A stretch of 64,000 nt of DNA, taken from Punctularia strigosozonata HHB-11173 SS5 (taxonomy: Eukaryota > Basidiomycota > Agaricomycetes > Corticiales > Punctulariaceae). Shown piece by piece: positions 58,998-64,000 of this stretch. The notes beneath the pieces are model-generated. The model ran no database searches. It had not been told where the DNA came from and saw only the letters and a program-made list of their open reading frames with translations. The number at the start of each line of letters is the position of its first letter. Positions within the stretch are counted from its first letter, which is position 1. The stretch covers positions 1 through 64,000 of the forward strand of contig NW_006767451.1 in NCBI RefSeq assembly GCF_000264995.1, written 5' to 3'. The translations under genes were made by a program, and so were the position numbers.

Positions 58998-61900
58998 ATG
59001 GACGATGCGGGACATAGTACGCCTGCTGAAACCACCGATGAAGCCTCACCGTTCTTTGACCCTCAGCTTGCCGCAACTCCGTATGCATGGAATACTCCAT
59101 CTCAGGATGTATTGAACACTCCATTTCATCAGCCCAGTACCGGTTCATCTCACCGCCTCCAACAGGGTCCGGAATCCGAACTCGATTCGGTCTTCAGCGT
59201 GCCTGTAGATCACAGCTTCAGTTTTGCAACTGCAACGCCGCGGCGCTTACTCTCCCAGACATTTGAAAACCGACACCACCCTGAAGAATTTCCCGACCGC
59301 CTTACGTCTACACCCTTACGTCCAACCCAATCAACCCCGGCCATTTTCAGCACACGCGCATACAATCGTCGGCCCACAAATATGGAGAGGTTAGAGCAAG
59401 TTCTGGACCTTCTACGAAAACTCGACTGGACGGCAGGAGACTTCATGTACTACTTTGTCCGCAACAAGGCCAAGGGAGATCCCGATCGCAGTCTGCGGCA
59501 TGGGAGGATGCGCTCAAACTTCCTCTCCGGTTCTGGCAGCAAATCCCGCCATTTCTCTGATATCCTTGAGGCTATCTGGACGGCCGACGATGGTCTTCCT
59601 CCACCTGAAGACAAGGAACGGTCGTTGAGCTTCTCATACACTGCCGAATTCTCCGACATCGGTTACGCCCGACCAGCCCTCTCGACGTTTGCTGTACGGA
59701 TTGTCCGGGAGGAACTCAAGAGAGAACGCAACTCTGCAGTCAAGACATCGAGCGGGCTTCACACATTGGTAAAATCTGGACACGGTGCTACAGAGACCAC
59801 TTGGGAGCATCTCACCGCCAGTACTATCGCCGGTGCATCGCGGATACTTCGTGCCCATCAGCCCCTCACCTGGAATTTCATCGAGGACCTATCGACACCC
59901 AAGTCTCGTGGTTCTAACGTTATCGTACAGTATCGGTATCGGCCTCCCGCAATAGTACGTCGAGCTTCACATCCCGCTCAGGATTGTTATAACACCATGC
60001 TGCAGGCTACAGCGCATGTCTTGAGCTTCATCAATTTCACTCACAACTCTCACGCGAAGCTCCTTCCCCTTCTGCTTGGGATCTTCTTCTTCTCATGCCG
60101 GGCAAACCGCGAGCTATTTGCACTTGGAAGCCGTGTTGGACTGATCACAAGCTACACTGGCACCATTCTCGCACTCCGACGGATGGCCGCCTACGCTGCC
60201 AAACATATCAAGGAGCTTGGTACCAGTCCCGTCTCGGCTCTTGCGCTTCTCATTGACAACACCCAAAGCTACGCCCGCGCACGCTCTATGAGGATGGGCA
60301 CCACCGACAGGATGATTGTTGGAACAGCAGCAACTGCGTATGAGCTCGAAGATTGTGATTTGCAGGCCCTAGATCTCGACGACAAGCTTGCACGCATAGC
60401 CGAGAATAAACGGAAGGACTTCACTGTGGAGAAGCTTGTGCGGATGACCGACATGGACTTGATTCAGAAGGCATGCTCGATGCAGTGGCTCCAGATTCTC
60501 ATCCGCTATATTCCGGAGCTTTCTTCCCGGTACAAGGACGAGGCTGCTCAGGAATACGACAAGATCGTGGCTCCACATCGTCCGAGAAAAATACGCAAAA
60601 CCAAAACACATCCTCTCGCTCCTAATGGCCGCAACGAATCGGTCACTTCTGAATTACTTCTTGGTCTCAAGCACTTCCTCTCTCAACTTGGTCATACCGA
60701 AGACGACCAGCTAAGACGCCTGATTCCTGTCGGCGGAGACGGCCTAACCTACGAGAGACTGGTGCAGCTGAAGAAGTACATGCAGCTTCATCCTGAAGCG
60801 GCTCAACGGATGGATCACATCGAACCATTCCTCCAACTATGGCACACTGCGTGGACGGATGTTAGCCGTATCTTTGAGTCTCACTGGGATAGTGATCTCT
60901 CAGACGACCCTTCTTCCCTTGGTCACAGTGCCACCAAGATTGGGCGCAAGGCGCCTTCAAACCTGAAAAAGGTTGACTACTATCCCGCAATCGATACCGC
61001 ATACTTGGTATTAGATGTTCGCGTCCTAGATTGCTGGAGGTATGTGACTCTATAACCGCTTTTCCGCACGTTTACACAGTCTTCTCAGGCTTCACTTTGG
61101 TACCGAGGATCTGTTCTTGTACTTTACCAAATTAGAAGAACAAGACAAGATCCCCTCATTTGAGTCCCTGCTCTCTGCGGCATCGACATTATGGGGGCGC
61201 TATGCGTCTCCTCGATCTTTCATCAAAGTATTCCGTGGAGGAAGCAACGAAACTAGTCACGGAAACATCCCTCACGGATCCCCGTGGCAGTCCCCACAGA
61301 TGCCTACAGCCGATCACATCTCTGAACCTCGTGGAGAGTCTAGCAAGCCAAAGCGGCAGGCGAAGAAGAAGGAGTGGGAGGCTGATGCGGACCGTCCACA
61401 TCCGCAAGGTGATACAGCATGTGGAAGGTCTATGCGGTTTCTCTGGGATGCATCTATATCACGCGAAATGGCAATGGCAACTGCTGCTGGAGCGATTGGA
61501 ATTGTGTACGAGTGCGTGAAGGTATGCGCACATATCACATCCCGTACACATGTATACTGATACCCATGCCTTAGCTTCTACTATTGAGCTTTGCCGGCTC
61601 GACACATACAAAATACGCGGTATATCTCCTTGAAATGATCTGCAACCATGAGGACGAGAGCAGTACGGCACTCCAACAGTTGATGCTCAACAACTGGCTG
61701 GTCAATCCAAGCGGAGAATCGGGCCGTTGGATGGAAGGTGATCTCTACCAGGAGCACCTGAATGGTCTCCTCGAGCAGCATAATTCGAAGAATCATGACT
61801 TTGACTCCAAACACATGCAGGAAACGGTTGGGCGCAACATCGCACATTTCTATGACTTACAGCGTGAAATGCGGGAAGGTGCACAGCTCAAGCCACGAGG

Positions 61901-62306
61901 ATGGAAACACACCAATCCCCACACACGCCCAGAGGTCCGGACCCTACTTGACATCTACAAGACAACGGAACTGCACACGTTCAGACCGGGAAGGTCATAC
62001 GAACGTCATGGCCGAGAGGTGAACGATCTGGAGCGCGGAATGAGGATGCTTCGTGAAACCAAGATACCCGCTTGGATTCATGATACATTCCGAGGACGAG
62101 ACATTGCAGAGGGAAAGCTTACCTTTTCAGTGGAGCCATCCCAACGTCAAGATATCGTGGACGATTTGGAAGCACTGGAAGATGAGTACATACCACAGAC
62201 AGCAGGACGGCTCATTGTACGTGATGGTGAGTTGTTTGTTGAGATTGATGATAGTGGATTGGAAGAGGAGGTTGTCGAAGAGATAGATGGAGAAGTAGAT
62301 ACGTAG
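58998..62306 (+). CDS. DUF6589-domain protein
   Basis: Exons 58998-61039, 61089-61521 and 61575-62306 sum to 1069 codons (1068 aa); intact. The DUF6589 signature is clear: ALLIDNTQSYARARSMRMG, IVGTAATAYELEDCD, LIPVGGDGLTYERLVQLKK, PFLQLWHTAWTDVSRIFESHW, and after introns LLLLSFAGSTHTKYAVYLLE and MLNNWLVNPSGESGRWMEGDLYQEH cut by acidic tail EEEVVEEIDGEVDT. The family is multi-copy in Agaricomycetes and of unknown function. Spaced Asp/His/Glu positions (IDN, GDGLT, WHTAW) look like those of RNase-H-fold transposases, which is inference only. It converges on a RecQ-like helicase gene 180 bp away. Confidence 0.85.
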
Positions 62307-62485
62307 CATTACTACTTGTTCTCTTTATCCTATGAAATGTTGTGAGTATCACATGCGCATCAGAAGATGTCATCTGGCATACCTTACGAAGTCTTTTGCC
62401 CGAACCAACTTGGTGTTTTGGAGTGACCTTGCGCTTCCGTATGCCACCGGTATGCACATTTATAGTGTCCATACTGTGTGTGTTA

Positions 62486-64000
62486 TCAGAAACGTGCCGT
62501 TGCCCCGAAGTAAATGATTAAGAAATACAGGGAGAGTTCAACCGGGGTATTCAATGAACGTATCTCTTCTTCAATCTTCTTGACTTGCGCTTGCATTTGC
62601 GCCACAACATGGGCTTCTTCGACAAGATCAGAGAGCGCCTCCAGGTTCCGAATGGTTGGCATCACCAGCTGAGGCTGTATATCATGACTGGCCAAGATCG
62701 CGAGTGCTTGCGTAGCACGGGTAGAGTGACTGTGATAAACACTCGTTGATGAACGTAGACAGACATCGGGTCTGCCTTTCCGCAGGGCCTGGCTACGTTC
62801 TATGCAATGCAACTGGTCTGTACAATGCATTGAGCCTGCATAGTAGCCCGTGAATATTGGGAGGTTTCTTACCGAATGCCTCTGACTCTTCTTCCGCTTC
62901 GCTTCCTGACTCATTTGAATCATCTCCGCCAAAGTTGGTATTGCTCGTGTCAAAATAGGCTCGAAGTCCACTGATAGTGGCCCATAGCGTGAGCCGATAT
63001 GATGGACGCAAATAATTGCAGTCCGTCAGATAGCCATCCAGCGATGCCTCTGTGGTTAACAGTGCAAAACGAGAAATGAGTAGGTCAATCTTCTCATCTG
63101 GTAGATACTCCTCTGGTGGTATGAGATGCGGGTTAGCGGCTTCATCTCGCTCCCACACATCCCAGCGGAACTCGCGCAATTTCTTAAAGGCCTCCTCTCT
63201 ATGCGGTTTTGAAAGTCGGTCCTTCGTCGGCACTGGGTTCCGCACACGTTGGTGTTTTTTTACTGGAACGACCGGGAGATCAACCTCAGGAGTGCACCCG
63301 CTGCATGCGCATATCGGCGGGGTTTGAGAAGATGGGGTCTGGCCTACGCAAGAGCCGCATAAACATGGTGCATCTTCTGAGGGGTTGTCGTAGATTGAGT
63401 TCTGCTCGGCAGTCTTGCAATCGGCGAGAAGAAGCCGTGCCATTGTGATGTCCAAAGGATCAGCCTGATGTGTATGGCTCTTACTCTTCAACGTGCGCCG
63501 GGTAGAAATCGGAGTGTCAACGAGATCACGAGCCTGCTTCATGGCCTTCTCGGAGTAGTAAACAATGATGCGACCATCGCCGAACAGACCCAAGCGGTCT
63601 GCGCGTCCACCACCTTGCATAAGGTCATCGGCATTTGATGGATTCCCCGCAAAGATCACATCGCGAATGCCCGGCAAACTGATGCCAACGAGCAGGCACG
63701 AAGTTGCCACGCAGATTACACCTTGATGCTCAGGGTTGCGGAGCAGGTCCCGGGTTTTCTTGTTGTATTCGGAATATCCCATCGAGTTATACATTCGAAT
63801 CCGCTCGAGGTTTGCATTGCGAGACCCAGAAAGCTGGCGAAAGAGATACGCAACAAGGCGGAATTGGATGGCAATGGTCTGGACGAAAATCAATATGTTG
63901 CGCCCCTCCTCCACGACCCAATGCAGATCGGGAAACTCCCAGCCGCCAAGGCCATGCTTCAGAGGCCGGAACAGCAGGCGTAGCTCGCTCCGGGCGTTGG
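62486..64000 (-). CDS. RecQ-like DEAD/DEAH helicase, C-terminal part (runs off window)
   Basis: Open from the right edge: the 5' part lies outside. Helicase C domain is visible: GRNILIFVQTIAIQFRLVAYL, then GVICVATSCLLVGISLPGI, VIFAGNPSNADDLMQGGGR and ADRLGLFGDGRIIVYYSE, equivalent to motifs IV-VI with the arginine finger in GGGRADR. A Cys cluster (CLCGSCVG, CACSGC) follows and may bind zinc. A final exon joined by an intron at about 62795-62868 supplies a coiled-coil tail with AQMQAQVKKIEEEIRSL. Motifs I-III cannot be judged here. Genes of this type occur in many copies in basidiomycete genomes, often with mobile DNA or chromosome ends. Confidence 0.75.

Overview
This window is a chromosome end from a filamentous basidiomycete, most likely an Agaricomycete. 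It opens with about 180 bp of CCCTAA telomere repeat. Its genes carry many short introns (about 50-80 bp, mostly GT-AG), and several families are typical of mushroom-forming fungi: a TRI5-like sesquiterpene synthase, a heme-thiolate peroxidase, a GH16 glucanase, HGD-type TKL kinases, DUF6593 and DUF6589 proteins. Exon models were built by eye from reading frame, splice consensus and family resemblance; for about a dozen genes all exon lengths sum to a whole number of codons.

Layout. 1-1667: telomere, a ~460 bp subtelomeric unit closed by a second degenerate telomere tract, then gene-free DNA. 1668-4213: aldo/keto reductase (+) and TRI5-like terpene synthase (-), convergent. 4998-6954: mitochondrial bc1 assembly chaperone CBP3. 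7632-11394 (-): a TKL-like kinase and a RhoGEF. 11789-12985: a repeat region with a 142-N gap whose two sides duplicate each other. 13129-15944: PRP43 helicase. 16738-18663: O-methyltransferase. 19288-22388: cohesin loader MAU2/SCC4. 23352-23907: secreted double-psi beta-barrel protein. 24119-25288 (-): heme-thiolate peroxidase. 25991-27008 (-): SYM1/Mpv17. 27836-28572: DUF6593 protein. 28876-30892: HSP60 with a perfect upstream heat-shock element. A C-flanked 539-N gap then precedes farnesyl diphosphate synthase (31948-33368) and histidinol phosphatase (33781-34855).

35720-38840 holds the most striking gene: a TKL-like kinase domain continuous with a Ste50/Ubc2-type RA domain and two SH3 domains. 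The kinase part is a paralogue, with matching exon phases, of the stand-alone kinase at 7632-8925. Next come a 1413-aa Byr4-like protein with three ENWDD(D/S)F repeats (39369-43725), an F-box protein with a decayed relative beside it (44074-46330), a secreted beta-trefoil lectin protein, an aspartic protease, about 3 kb of gene-poor DNA, a tRNA-Thr, a GH16 laminarinase, a tandem pair of cytochrome c oxidase VIIc genes, and a DUF6589 gene converging on a RecQ-like helicase that runs off the right edge.

Most of the window is ordinary chromosomal content: mitochondrial biogenesis (CBP3, COX VIIc x2, SYM1, HSP60), RNA and chromosome maintenance (PRP43, MAU2), isoprenoid supply (FPP synthase) and signalling (two kinases, RhoGEF, Byr4-like). 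Accessory genes lie mainly at the telomere-proximal end and at the right end. No retroelement or virus-like element was recognised.
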